This document shows, piece by piece, positions 8,570 to 16,937 of a stretch of DNA of 55,641 nucleotides. The notes under the pieces are model-generated. The model did not search any database, had not been told where the DNA came from, and saw only the letters and a list, made by a program, of their open reading frames with translations. Every line of letters begins with the position of its first letter. Within the stretch, counting starts at the first letter, position 1. Source of the stretch: Oscillatoriales cyanobacterium (GTDB taxonomy: Bacteria > Cyanobacteriota > Cyanobacteriia > Cyanobacteriales > Microcoleaceae). Location: NCBI GenBank assembly GCA_004293365.1, contig RDYN01000017.1:1-55641 (forward strand). The letters are read 5' to 3'. The position numbers were made by a program, and so were the translations under genes.

Positions 8570-9919
8570 TATTATCAAAGATTTGGGTTTAAAACCCCGT
8601 CCTTCTAGGACGGCTTTAATTGTAAAGTTTTAATAACTCGCCGAACATTTTATGCTGGAGTGTATAGTATAAGATCGGAGGTGAAGTCATGTTAGTTTTT
8701 GAGTTCAAGGCATACGGAAAATCGAATCAGTTCAAAGCAGTAGGCGAAGCAATTCGTACCGCTAAGTTTGTCCGCAATAGCTGTTTGCGTTATTGGATGG
8801 ACAACAAGAAAGTGGGTAAAAACGACTTAAATAAATACTGCGCCGTACTAGCTCGCGATTTTCTCTTTGCCGACGAACTCAACTCAATGGCAAGACAAGC
8901 TAGCGCAGAACGGGCATGGTCTTCTATTTCCCGATTTTACGATAACTGCAAGAAAAATATTCCTGGTAAAAAAGGGTATCCACAATTTCAAAGAGATTGC
9001 CACTCGGTGGAATATAAAACCAGTGGCTGGAAACTTGCTGACGATCGAAAATCAATCAACTTTACCGACAAAAAAGGAATTGGACGATTAAAACTAAAAG
9101 GCACACGCGATCTACATTTTTACCAAATTAGCCAAATAAAAAGGGTGAGATTGGTCAAACGTGCTGATGGCGTGTACGTCCAATTCTGTGTGGATGTCGA
9201 TAGACAAGAAAACACAGAACCCTCTGGTACTACGATCGGATTAGACGTGGGATTGAAGGAATATTACACTGATTCAAACGGAACTACGGTTGAAAACCTT
9301 CCTGTTTATGAGAAAAGGTGAGAAAGTCCTCAAACGCTCTGGGCGTCGCGTATCCAGGAAAGTCAAAGGCTCAAGAAATAGGGGCAAAGCTCGGCAGATT
9401 CTAGGCAAGCGCCATCTCAAAATAAGTAGACAACGTAAAGACCATGCTGTGAAATTAGCAAGGTGCGTAATCTCATCAAACGATGTAGTCGTCTACGAAG
9501 ATTTGAGAATCAAAAACATGGTGAAGAATCATTGTCTGGCTAAGTCCATTAATGACGCATCTTGGTATCAATTTCGTGTTTGGCTTGAATACTTTGGAAA
9601 AGTGTTTGAAAAAATCACGGTTGCGGTGAATCCCCAATACACCAGTCAAGAATGCTCTAGCTGCGGTGAAATCGTGAAGAAAACGCTCTCTACAAGAACC
9701 CATGCTTGTAAATGTGGTTGTGTCTTGGATCGTGACGAAAACGCAGCTAAAAATATCCTTAGTCGAGGATTGGGTACGGTAGGGCATACCGGAACCTTTG
9801 GTCTTGAACCAAGCAACTCTTTGGGAGAATTAGTCTCTACTGTTGTTGGAGAAATCCTGCCTCAGCAAACTGGCTCGTAGATCAAAGAATCCCCACGCCT
9901 TCAGGCTGGGGAGTGTCAA
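8570..9919 (+). mobile_element. IS200/IS605-type element carrying only tnpB (decayed)
   Basis: The left end has the hairpin CCGTCCTTCTAGGACGG (about 8599-8615). The right end has the imperfect hairpin CCCCACGCCTTCAGGCTGGGG (9891-9911) followed by TCAA (9916-9919), the usual 3' terminus of IS605-type elements. There is no tnpA, so movement would need a TnpA in trans. The right ~130 bp is where a guide (omega/re) RNA would be encoded in active TnpB elements; this is inference. The left boundary is approximate. Confidence 0.7.
8689..9880 (+). pseudogene. TnpB (IS605 OrfB) RNA-guided nuclease gene, frameshifted
   Basis: Two overlapping frames make one TnpB. The first (8689-9321) gives the N-terminal domains and the RuvC-I segment GLDVGLKEYYT, then runs out of frame after TTVEN and stops at VYEKR. 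The second frame resumes at FMRKGEKVLKRSGRRVSRK and continues through RuvC-II (VVYEDLRIKN), the zinc ribbon (CSSCG and CKCGC) and RuvC-III (DRDENAAKNIL) to 9880. A single extra base around 9297-9305 would explain the shift. No obvious slippery heptamer with a downstream pseudoknot was seen, so decay or a sequencing error is preferred over programmed frameshifting. All catalytic residues survive across the two pieces. Confidence 0.85.
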
Positions 9920-10200
9920 GTATCGAATTTACCAATTCTTAACTTGCCTCCGGCTCTGAGCGAGCACAAATACTCAATTTGCCTGTTCTAAAACTCTGGC
10001 GGGAATTGGTTCATTTATTAATGCCAAAAAAATTAAATTTTAGTATCTGCCTTTAGATACATTTTGGATATTTCTTTAGGTATACTTTGTTAAAAGGAGT
10101 TGCGGTAGAGCCTGCGTCAGCTACCCTAGGGCAGAGCCTGGTAGCAGTCACTGTTTTTACTCCGATTAGTGCTTTAAAAACATAACAGCCAGTGCCAAGC
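9920..10200. other. Intergenic region, nothing recognised
   Basis: About 280 bp between the tnpB element right end and the next gene. It is A/T-rich near 10020-10095, with an imperfect GCAGAGCCTGGTAGC-type segment near 10130. No ORF, terminator or RNA was recognised. Confidence 0.4.
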
Positions 10201-10563
10201 ATGAATCATTTAGAACTCGAACAAGAAATTGGAAAGATGGCTAGAGCGATGATGACTCGCAATAGCTTAATTGGTAAAGATTTGATTGCAGATCTCAGAG
10301 GGCGGCTGTCAACAGACAGCGTAGCTGCTTTGATGATTGTCAGTATTGAGCGCTTGATTTGGTCTGACTGTGAGTCGGTAATCTGGAGTTTGAGTTATTT
10401 GATTCCTGCTGATGTGATGGAAGAAATTCGCCGCATTACGGCGCTGGTTGTTTGCAAGCGCTTGATGGGCAAGGGTTTTGTTCTGGGGAAGGATTTTAGT
10501 ATTGATGGTTCAGGCAGGTTGCTGTTGAGCGAGACTGCTCAAACAGCGGTTGTGGTTGCTTGA
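10201..10563 (+). CDS. Hypothetical protein, 120 aa
   Basis: I do not recognise a family. The protein is mostly helical by composition, begins MNHLELEQEIGKMARAMM, and contains a hydrophobic, Trp-bearing middle (IVSIERLIWSDCESVIWSL) and a C-terminal GKGFVLGKDFSIDGSG segment that looks like a small beta turn unit. There is no signal peptide and no clear membrane helix. The ATG at 10201 is preferred over a GTG at 10192; neither has a Shine-Dalgarno. It is followed by about 315 bp without a gene. It is kept as a gene because it is a long, unobstructed frame with normal codon use, not because of a known domain. Confidence 0.6.
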   Translation: MNHLELEQEIGKMARAMMTRNSLIGKDLIADLRGRLSTDSVAALMIVSIERLIWSDCESVIWSLSYLIPADVMEEIRRITALVVCKRLMGKGFVLGKDFSIDGSGRLLLSETAQTAVVVA

Positions 10564-10878
10564 ATTTGGAAAGCAGAAGTTGGAGCTATTGGCACTACGA
10601 GATTTGCACTCTTAGTGTAACTGCAAACCTAATTTTGGATTCGGTAATAGTTGCGTGACTCGCGCCAGCCTGAGATTTGCAGCAGCTCCAACCAGTGATG
10701 AGTGTGGTTAGCTGAAAGAGCATTTGATGAAAGGAAAATAGTCGGTTTCAACAGCCAATTGTTGAGGTTGTTAATGGCAGTTTGTACGGGCGATCGCCCT
10801 GTATCAAAATTTTCAGATTTTTCGTGAAATTACAGTTTAACTCCGGGCCTTGTTCGTGTAGAATCATCCCTAAGATAG
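10564..10878. other. Intergenic region upstream of TPR gene
   Basis: 315 bp with no recognised gene, repeat or terminator. It includes one GGGCGATCGCCC HIP1-type palindrome near 10789. The promoter of the TPR gene is presumably here but no convincing -35/-10 pair was found. Confidence 0.4.
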
Positions 10879-11913
10879 ATGCAAAATATTATGAACTTAA
10901 TTCAAAACTTGGAAGCAGCTTGGTATTATCATCTGGGTTCGCGTTACCTCGAAGCTAACGATCATGATAGTGCTCTGACGAATTTTGACAGAGCTGTGAA
11001 GTTGCAGTCGGATCATTACAAGGCTTGGTTCGGGCGAGGTATGGCTTTGGGGAACTTAGAACGGCACTTAGAAGCGCTTTCAAGTTTTGATGAAGCTTTG
11101 GCGGTGCAGCCGGATGCGAGCTTTGGCTGGCACAACCGGGCTATTGCTTTAGGAAAGTTGGGCCGCCTTTTGGAGGCTCTTAACAGTTTTGACAGGGCTC
11201 TGGAGTTCAACCCCTGTGCGGCGAGTATTTGGCACAACCGGGGACTGACGTCGATCGATATGGGGCTTTACCAGAAGGCGGTTCTGAGTTTCGATCGCTC
11301 TTTAAGCTTGCAGCCAGAGGCGCCTTGGGCGTGGTACAACCGAGGGAATGCTCTGTTAGAGTTAAAACTTTACTATCAGGCGCTCAACAGTTTCGATCGC
11401 GCGATCGAGTTTAATCCAGATGATGCGAAGGCTTGGTACAATCGCGGTATAGCAGCCAACTCCATGGGACTTTACAAGCAAGCAGTGGCTAGTTTTAGTC
11501 GATCGATCGCTCTGAAACCGGACAGAGCCGAAGCTGTAGGCGAGCGACGAATTGCTTTGCAAAAATTAGTCGGCTTAAATCAGAAAAATGCCAAGTTCAC
11601 TCCCACATCAGAGTGTATCTTTGAGGATTATTTGATTTGGTACAATCGGGGTGTGGAGTTGGCGCGGCAAGGTAGCTATTCGGAGGCGATCGCTTGCTAC
11701 GAAACTGCCTTAGAAATCAATCCTGATTTTGCTAACGCTTTTTACAATCAAGCTTGCTGTTATGCGCTGCTGGGCTTTGCTGATTTGGCCCTTGACAATT
11801 TGCAGCGGGCTGTGGAGTTTATGCCGATTTTATACCGAGAGCTAGCTGTAGCTGACTCGGATTTAAGCTGTATTTGGAAACAAGAACGTTTTGCAGCACT
11901 GATCGAAGGTTGA
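10879..11913 (+). CDS. Tetratricopeptide repeat protein
   Basis: 344-residue protein built almost wholly from about eight TPR units of 34 residues, a superhelical protein-binding scaffold. Six consecutive units run from about residue 15 to 218 with the canonical W-Y-N-R-G and A-x-x-x-[FY]-D-x-A-[LI]-x-x-x-P pattern (for example AWYNRGNALLELKLYYQALN). After a linker (about 219-247) come two more units (YNRGVELARQGSYSEAIACY and following). It has no signal peptide, so it should be cytoplasmic, unlike the three exported TPR proteins at 23-26 kb. Its partner is unknown. The ATG at 10879 is used; a second ATG follows four codons later. Confidence 0.85.
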   Translation: MQNIMNLIQNLEAAWYYHLGSRYLEANDHDSALTNFDRAVKLQSDHYKAWFGRGMALGNLERHLEALSSFDEALAVQPDASFGWHNRAIALGKLGRLLEALNSFDRALEFNPCAASIWHNRGLTSIDMGLYQKAVLSFDRSLSLQPEAPWAWYNRGNALLELKLYYQALNSFDRAIEFNPDDAKAWYNRGIAANSMGLYKQAVASFSRSIALKPDRAEAVGERRIALQKLVGLNQKNAKFTPTSECIFEDYLIWYNRGVELARQGSYSEAIACYETALEINPDFANAFYNQACCYALLGFADLALDNLQRAVEFMPILYRELAVADSDLSCIWKQERFAALIEG

Positions 11914-12006
11914 GAAGTCATTAGTCATTAGTCATTAGTCATTAGTCATTGGTCATTAGTCATTGGTCATTAGTCATTGGTCATTAGTCATTAGTCATCA
12001 GTCATT
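11914..12006. repeat. Heptamer tandem repeat (AGTCATT)
   Basis: About thirteen copies of AGTCATT with variants GGTCATT and AGTCATC, starting directly after the TPR gene stop. It belongs to the same heptamer class as the arrays near 7.8, 29.5 and 53.5-53.9 kb. Confidence 0.9.
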
Positions 12007-12170
12007 AGTCATCAGGAAGAAGGAAAAAGGAAGAAGGAAGTAATATTCTTTCCGGTTAAGTCGAACGGAATTATACAGTGCTGTACCCGCTCGCGATCTG
12101 TACAAAAAAAATGCTTTTTCCAAAACTGAGATGCTCCCCTAACTAACGTTCTTGGCGGTTGATTTTTCGC

Positions 12171-12201
12171 AAAAAAAAGCTCGCGTTTCGGGCGAGCTTT
12201 T
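12171..12201 (-). terminator. Rho-independent terminator of the PPC-like gene
   Basis: The stem AGCTCGC / GCGAGCT (12178-12184 with 12192-12198) is flanked by eight A on the plus strand, which is a U8 run when read leftward. It lies about 55 bp past the stop of the leftward gene at 12258. A four-T run on the other side gives weak termination rightward. Confidence 0.8.
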
Positions 12202-12257
12202 GTGGCTGGGCTGCGTGAAATTTAGATCGGCCTCAAAAGTGTTTTTGCTATCTCGAT

Positions 12258-13052
12258 CTATCGCACCGCAACTCTGATAGAGGATTTGACTGGCCTGTTG
12301 GCAACTATCAGCACCTTATAGGTGCCTGACTCGGGGAGTTGAGCAAAAGTTTGACCTTCGCCTTGATCCAGGAGTTGTCCCGATGGAGATTCGATCGCCA
12401 CATCGAGATTTTTGTTGCTAGCATTCACGGTGATTGTCTGTCCCTGTTTTCCGGGAACTGTCAGGGGCTGGATTTGGTAGCCGGACATTTTGAGCCTGAC
12501 TGTGGCTTCTGTTTCCCCGTATGCTATGGGAAGTGCGCGATCGGGCCTATAAGTCCACTTGGCGTTAAAGTCGCGTTCGAGTACGAAGGCGCTAGTCTCA
12601 CCTTTCGGAGTAACTCGCACGCGATAAATGCCGGACTCTGGCAACTGACCTATCCACTGATTGTCACTTTTGTCAACAACTCCCAGATTTTGACCGTTGG
12701 GGCTGTACAGTTGGGCTGTCAGTTTTCCCGCCCACAGCGAGAGAGTGAGTTCTCGCCCTTTGACGCCTTCAAAAATATAGGTGGTGGGTTGGCTGATAGT
12801 TTCTCTAATTTCCGAGGTTGACATTCGCTCAATGGGCTCTAGCTTGGCAACAGGGGCCGCAGTAACTGACGTTGGCTCGATCGGTTCTTGCTGAGCAACT
12901 AAGGCAGAAGTAACTGGTGTATTAACAGTTTCTGTAATTTCCGCAGCGGCCATCCGCTCGCTCGGTTCAAATTGGGGGGCTACAGGGCTGGCAAATACGG
13001 ATTTTGCCGTCAACATCAGTAGCATTCCAGTCAGTAAAATTAGTTTTTTCAT
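12258..13052 (-). CDS. Exported protein with two PPC-like beta-sandwich domains
   Basis: 264-residue protein, starting at the ATG at 13052 so that it opens with a clean signal peptide (MKKLILLTGMLLMLTAKSVFA, cut after A-S/V-F-A). The frame is open to 13136 but those residues are not part of any signal. Then comes a Pro/Glu-rich stretch containing an imperfect internal repeat (PSERMAAAEITETVNTP and PIERMSTSEIRETISQP). The rest contains two beta-rich units with the P-E-S-G-x-Y-[KR]-V strand (LPESGIYRVRV and LPESGTYKVLI) typical of bacterial pre-peptidase C-terminal domains, which bind or tether extracellular proteins. There is no catalytic domain, so a periplasmic or surface accessory role is likely. 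Confidence 0.75.
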   Translation of the reverse strand: MKKLILLTGMLLMLTAKSVFASPVAPQFEPSERMAAAEITETVNTPVTSALVAQQEPIEPTSVTAAPVAKLEPIERMSTSEIRETISQPTTYIFEGVKGRELTLSLWAGKLTAQLYSPNGQNLGVVDKSDNQWIGQLPESGIYRVRVTPKGETSAFVLERDFNAKWTYRPDRALPIAYGETEATVRLKMSGYQIQPLTVPGKQGQTITVNASNKNLDVAIESPSGQLLDQGEGQTFAQLPESGTYKVLIVANRPVKSSIRVAVR

Positions 13053-13433
13053 GTCGCACTTGGCAGGGGTAAGGAGTTGTATATGGTTACTTGTGTTTGC
13101 CTGTTTGCACCGGATTAAGTAAGCGCGATCGCACACTTGGCTACAGCAGCATCTAGGATACAGGTAAATATCCCGTACTTGGACAAAACTGTTGGTAGCA
13201 GATTGGTAGTGCGGGAGCTAAGTAGTAGCCTCAATTTGTCGGGACATTTCAATGATACTCCCTACGCATAATATCATTGAGAATTTGAGTAATTTGGTTA
13301 AGGAAAATTAAAGTTTTTTCCAACGATATGGGTAAAAAAATGCCTGCACCCAAAAAACGCGGTGTCTGGGCTTCCGGATCGATCTTGCTACCGCGAAAAT
13401 GCCCTTGACACGCCTGACGGCGGTCTCTACTGT

Positions 13434-13655
13434 TACGTACAATTTTTCTTGTTCTTGTGGAATGGGCGGGAGAGCCCGTCTCTAAAGGGCGATCGGCTTT
13501 TAGGGTGCAGGGATCGATCGCACATTCGGGCTATTAAGGAATGAGAATTAAATAACGTACAATTTTTCTTGTTCTTGTGGGATGGGCGGGAGAGCCCGTC
13601 TCTAAAGGACGGGCTCTCCCGCCCATCCCACAAATACGTGTAAATTATTTAATTC
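13434..13655. repeat. Palindromic repeat family 2 (MITE-like), with a partial direct copy
   Basis: The complete element at 13545-13655 (about 111 bp) has end inverted repeats GAATTAAATAA / TTATTTAATTC and a central perfect stem of about 25 bp around a six-base loop (TGTGGGATGGGCGGGAGAGC with its complement). A partial direct copy of its left half lies at about 13434-13488. A relative with a different stem sequence is at 47253-47363. The element lies in the 730 bp gap between the PPC-like gene start and pdxJ; no other gene is evident there. Confidence 0.85.
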
Positions 13656-13781
13656 ACGATCCTAATTTGCCCAGAATCGGGCAGTCTACAATGACAGGTT
13701 CCTATGCTTTGTAGATACCAGGGGCGGGTTTAGTGATAATTTTTGTGCAAAACTAGCCCTCCCACGCGAGGTTTATTTCTA

Positions 13782-14504
13782 CTACAAACCTGAGAGAATT
13801 TTTAGGTAAGCTTTTACCGTGTTCGACAAGCCCATTTCTAGCGCTTCCGCAATTAAAGCATGACCTATCGAGACTTCTAGTATATCAGGAATAGAGCAAA
13901 ACTTAGCTAAATTTTCCAAATTTAGATCGTGTCCGGCATTCACTCCCAAACCTACAGATTGAGCCGCTTTAGCTGCTAAAACATACTGTTGAAAAACAGA
14001 TTCTACATTCCCTTCACGAAAAGCAGTTGCATAGGGTTCCGTGTACAGCTCTACTCGGTCTGCTCCAACTTCTTTTGCTAGGGGCATGAGAGCAGCATCT
14101 GCGTCCATAAACAAGCTGACTCTGATGCCGTTGTTTTTTAATTTTTCAATAATTGGTAACAGGCGATCGCGATTTTCGGGAATATCCCAACCGCTATCCG
14201 AGGTGAGCACGTCGGGAGCATCCGGCACTAAGGTACACTGAGCGGGTTTGACATCGCAAACTATATCCATAAATGGCGGCTGAAACGGATTTCCTTCGAT
14301 GTTGAACTCGACGGTTAGCATTTTGGCTAATTCGTAAACATCGGCAGCTTTGATGTGCCTTTCATCGGGGCGGGGATGGACTGTAACGCCGTGGGCTCCG
14401 GCGGCGATTACTGTTTTTGCAGCTTCGGTAACGCTGGGAATGCCGATATTTCTAGAGTTTCTGAGGAGGGCGATTCTGTTGATGTTGACGCTGAGTTTTG
14501 TCAT
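13782..14504 (-). CDS. pdxJ: Pyridoxine 5'-phosphate synthase
   Basis: 240-residue PdxJ, which condenses 1-deoxyxylulose 5-phosphate with 3-amino-2-oxopropyl phosphate to make pyridoxine 5'-phosphate in the DXP-dependent vitamin B6 route. Diagnostic segments are LSVNINRIALLRNSR, AGAHGVTVHPRPDERHI (His43, Arg45, His50), FNIEGNP (Glu70) and GVNAGHDLNLENL with the catalytic His. Length matches the family. The ATG at 14504 gives the standard N-terminus. It is followed on the same strand by no close gene; the broken nucleotidyltransferase lies 65 bp upstream. Confidence 0.95.
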   Translation of the reverse strand: MTKLSVNINRIALLRNSRNIGIPSVTEAAKTVIAAGAHGVTVHPRPDERHIKAADVYELAKMLTVEFNIEGNPFQPPFMDIVCDVKPAQCTLVPDAPDVLTSDSGWDIPENRDRLLPIIEKLKNNGIRVSLFMDADAALMPLAKEVGADRVELYTEPYATAFREGNVESVFQQYVLAAKAAQSVGLGVNAGHDLNLENLAKFCSIPDILEVSIGHALIAEALEMGLSNTVKAYLKILSGL

Positions 14505-14569
14505 GGGATGTTAATTTTTCAGGTAGATGCTACTATATTAATCGCTTTCGGAACGAAATCTTTAGCGCA

Positions 14570-15376
14570 TTACGGTACTTCTCGGGCATTCTGAGAGTTA
14601 AATTTAGCTTCTGCGTGGGGTAAGGTTTCTGCAAAAAAGTCCTCGGCTGTTTGCTGTTTTGCGGCCAAATCTTCGAGATTGGCAATGCAGAAAAGCGGTG
14701 TGACGCGATCGACTATTGCGGGCGGAAAATCTCGGGTGAAATATTTGAGTTGAAAGTCGTATCTGTGGGGACGGTAGATCGTGCCCAGCAGTTCGATTAA
14801 GGGTAGAAGCGTCCAATCGTGATAGTTGCCGATCGCCTCTACTAAATGCCCGCGATATATCTCTTTTTTCACCAAAGGTTGCAGCAAATCAAAACGAATT
14901 TTAATTTCGTTGAATCTGGCTAGCATTTGGGAAAAATGCTTGTTTGTATCCAAATGAGCAGGTACAATTAGATTGGCTTTGTCAAAGGCGATTCCCTACG
15001 GGATAGCTTCGCTTCACGGGACTTGTCCGTGTCTCTCAATTTCCAGAAAATCGTTGCGGCTGCTGCGCCGGAAAACGGCAAAATCAATTAGCAAGAAGGG
15101 CGGAGTTTCTTTGAGACGCCAAAAGCATTGAGATTGACCGTGCCAAGCTGGTTCGGGAACTCGATATTTGAGTTCTATTTCGGAAATTTCGGCGAGGGTT
15201 GTTTCTACAATCTCAAAGGTTTGTTCGACGGAGTTATCTGCAACCACAACTGCAATATCGAGGTCTGACCATTCGTCTGTGTAGCCGTGGGCTGCTGAAC
15301 CTCCTTGCCACAAAGCGAGAACAAAATCTAAAGGTTGGAGGGTTGAAACAATCTTTTCGAGAATGAGTTGTCTCAT
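14570..15376 (-). pseudogene. Nucleotidyltransferase-fold protein gene split by a short palindromic repeat
   Basis: The frame from the ATG at 15376 to the stop at 14570 (269 codons) is a single reading frame interrupted by TGA (15014-15016) and TAG (14996-14998). The N-terminal part shows a minimal nucleotidyltransferase signature, GGSAAHGYTDEWSDLD (Gly25-Gly26-Ser27, Asp38, Asp40) and a third Asp in LLIDFAVF (about Asp98). The C-terminal part (LDTNKHFSQMLARFNE onward) is the helical domain. Both stops lie in a roughly 30 bp palindrome-like insert at about 14988-15022 that keeps the frame. Such proteins resemble aminoglycoside or antitoxin-type nucleotidyltransferases; the substrate is unknown. 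The short pieces may be translated separately, but loss of function is likelier. Confidence 0.75.
14988..15022. repeat. Short dispersed palindromic repeat inside a gene
   Basis: The segment GCGATTCCCTACGGGATAGC followed by TTCGCTTCACGGGAC carries the inverted motif TCCCTACGGGA and the repeat-like TAGCTTCGCTTCACGGG. It resembles the short dispersed repeats known to insert in coding regions of filamentous cyanobacteria. It puts two in-frame stops into the nucleotidyltransferase gene without shifting the frame. Confidence 0.65.
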
Positions 15377-15452
15377 GGCATCAAGCTAAACTCTTACTTT
15401 TGATTGTAGCGCCAATTCTGTAAAGGCAGTTCCAGCAAAGCGCCAATAAAAT

Positions 15453-15557
15453 TCCTGGACGCACGGGCAGTCAGAAACCGGGTTTTTTACCGAATCTGTG
15501 GACTACAACGCCTCTTTTCGTAAAAAACCCGGTTTCTCGGCCCCCATGCGTCCAGGA
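15453..15557. repeat. Long inverted repeat downstream of the RTX gene
   Basis: Nested inverted repeat: outer arms TCCTGGACGC / GCGTCCAGGA (15453-15462, 15548-15557) and inner arms GAAACCGGGTTTTTTAC / GTAAAAAACCCGGTTTC. It lies 19 bp past the leftward RTX gene stop, so it may end that transcript. Confidence 0.8.
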
Positions 15558-15575
15558 CTATAACTATTAAAAATT

Positions 15576-16730
15576 CTATCCGATTTGGCTGAGGGTTGAG
15601 TCTTGAGGCCCGGCCATGAAGATAGAAGTTCTGACGTTAATTTTTGACGGATCTGTACTCATAATAACCCCGACAACATCACCGCAGGAACAGAGGATGG
15701 CAGTGTCGGCAATCCCGTCTTTGTTGACATCAACCGAGGCAAGACTGATGCTGTCCATCCCTAATGTGCCTTTAAGGTAAGCAATTTTGATGGTGTCGCC
15801 TTCGCTGGGTTTGAAGTCGAGAATGCGATCGGCAAAGGCTGCACCAGCAGTAAATGTATCGCCCCGCAAAATAAATTGATCTGCACCTTCTCCCCCCATT
15901 AAGAAGTCCGCGCCAGCATCGCCAATCAAGATATCATTGCCCGCACCTCCGATCGCCATATCACTGCCAGCACCGCCTCGGATGACATCATCTCCCGCTC
16001 CGCCCAGCAGGTAGTCGTCTCCTTGATTGCCCATAATTATATCATTGCCTTCACCGCCATCAATCAGGTCGTTTCCTTGTCCTCCGTGAAACATATCATC
16101 GCCGGCAGCGCCAAACATTGTATCGTTACCAGCGTTTCCGTTAGCGATATCGTTACCCTTGGTTCCGACGATTTGATCGTTGCCTCCGAAAGCGCGAAGT
16201 CCTCCTGATTGTGCTGCATCTGAGGATTGAATTTCTATGAGATTATCGGCATTGTCTGCATCCACAAAGCGATTTTCTTTCGCTCCTAGAGCCGCACTAC
16301 TCATTATACTAGATAAGCTTTTAAGTTGGCTGGCATCGCTAATCACATTTGCGTCGCCAAAGTCGCTAACATTAATAGTAATGGCCATATTTGTCAGGCT
16401 GTCAAAGTTGAGAGTATCGGTGACTCTTGATTTGACTGAGTTACCCAGTAAAACATCGGGTATTTGGACGCTATCTCCCATTAGTTCGCGGGTCATCGTA
16501 CTGTTAAAGTGCTTGCCAATGGCACTTAAATCTTCTGCGGCTGAGCCTACAGTTTGACCGCTAGGTGTTTGTAGAACGATGCCGGGGGCAACGGTGAGGT
16601 AATTCGCACCTCTTAAGTTGTCTGCACCAGCTTTGCTTTTGTCGATAGTTTTTCGGAGATCGTTGGGAATCATATCCCCGATGTGAGAAGCTCTGACGGT
16701 CCCGTAATTGGATTCTGTTTGGTCTGCCAT
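15576..16730 (-). CDS. RTX (hemolysin-type) calcium-binding repeat protein
   Basis: 384-residue protein. Residues about 175-280 contain roughly eleven glycine/aspartate nonapeptide repeats of the form G-G-x-G-x-D-x-[LIM]-x (for example GGQGNDLIDGGEGNDIIMG), which fold as a Ca2+-filled parallel beta-roll. After the repeats comes ADRILDFKPSEGDTIKI, the usual capping unit, then DVNKDGIADTAIL, which looks like another Ca-binding turn. There is no N-terminal signal peptide; proteins of this class are exported by type I secretion through an uncleaved C-terminal signal. The first ~170 residues match no family I recognise and include a Ser/Asp-rich part. No T1SS genes are nearby. Start ATG at 16730. 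Codon use looks like its neighbours. Confidence 0.88.
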   Translation of the reverse strand: MADQTESNYGTVRASHIGDMIPNDLRKTIDKSKAGADNLRGANYLTVAPGIVLQTPSGQTVGSAAEDLSAIGKHFNSTMTRELMGDSVQIPDVLLGNSVKSRVTDTLNFDSLTNMAITINVSDFGDANVISDASQLKSLSSIMSSAALGAKENRFVDADNADNLIEIQSSDAAQSGGLRAFGGNDQIVGTKGNDIANGNAGNDTMFGAAGDDMFHGGQGNDLIDGGEGNDIIMGNQGDDYLLGGAGDDVIRGGAGSDMAIGGAGNDILIGDAGADFLMGGEGADQFILRGDTFTAGAAFADRILDFKPSEGDTIKIAYLKGTLGMDSISLASVDVNKDGIADTAILCSCGDVVGVIMSTDPSKINVRTSIFMAGPQDSTLSQIG

Positions 16731-16885
16731 TTAGTTTGTTAATCTTTGAGATTAGGTTTGCTTACGTAAGATAAACCTAAAAAACTTGAAATTTCCCTTG
16801 GTTACGTAATTTTAATCAATGATGACTGCTTAAATAAGTTTTACGCTTAGTCTTTTGACAGAGATGATATAATGGCAAAAATTAA

Positions 16886-16908
16886 GTTTGACAAATTGTC
16901 TTTTGACA
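16886..16908. promoter_or_regulatory. Putative operator overlapping a -35 element
   Basis: TTTGACA occurs three times within 55 bp (from 16854, 16887 and 16902). The middle copy is part of the 11 bp perfect dyad GACAAATTGTC, which ends just before the -35 hexamer. This placement suits a repressor or activator site. The regulator is unknown. Confidence 0.35.
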
Positions 16909-16931
16909 AAACAAAGTAAATCTTTTATAAT
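16903..16931 (+). promoter_or_regulatory. Perfect-consensus sigma-70 type promoter
   Basis: TTGACA (16903-16908), a 17 nt spacer, and TATAAT (16926-16931), an exact match to the group 1 sigma factor consensus. Transcription would start near 16938 and run rightward. The next gene in this direction, tab2, begins almost 400 nt later. Confidence 0.7.
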
Positions 16932-16937
16932 ATTAAT

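Noticed and set aside
8689-9880. Programmed -1 or +1 frameshifting in tnpB
   Set aside because: No clear slippery heptamer followed by a pseudoknot, and the overlap is not where IS frameshifts usually occur; decay is simpler.
13362-13633. Two short ORFs on opposite strands
   Set aside because: They lie inside palindromic repeat DNA and encode its translation.
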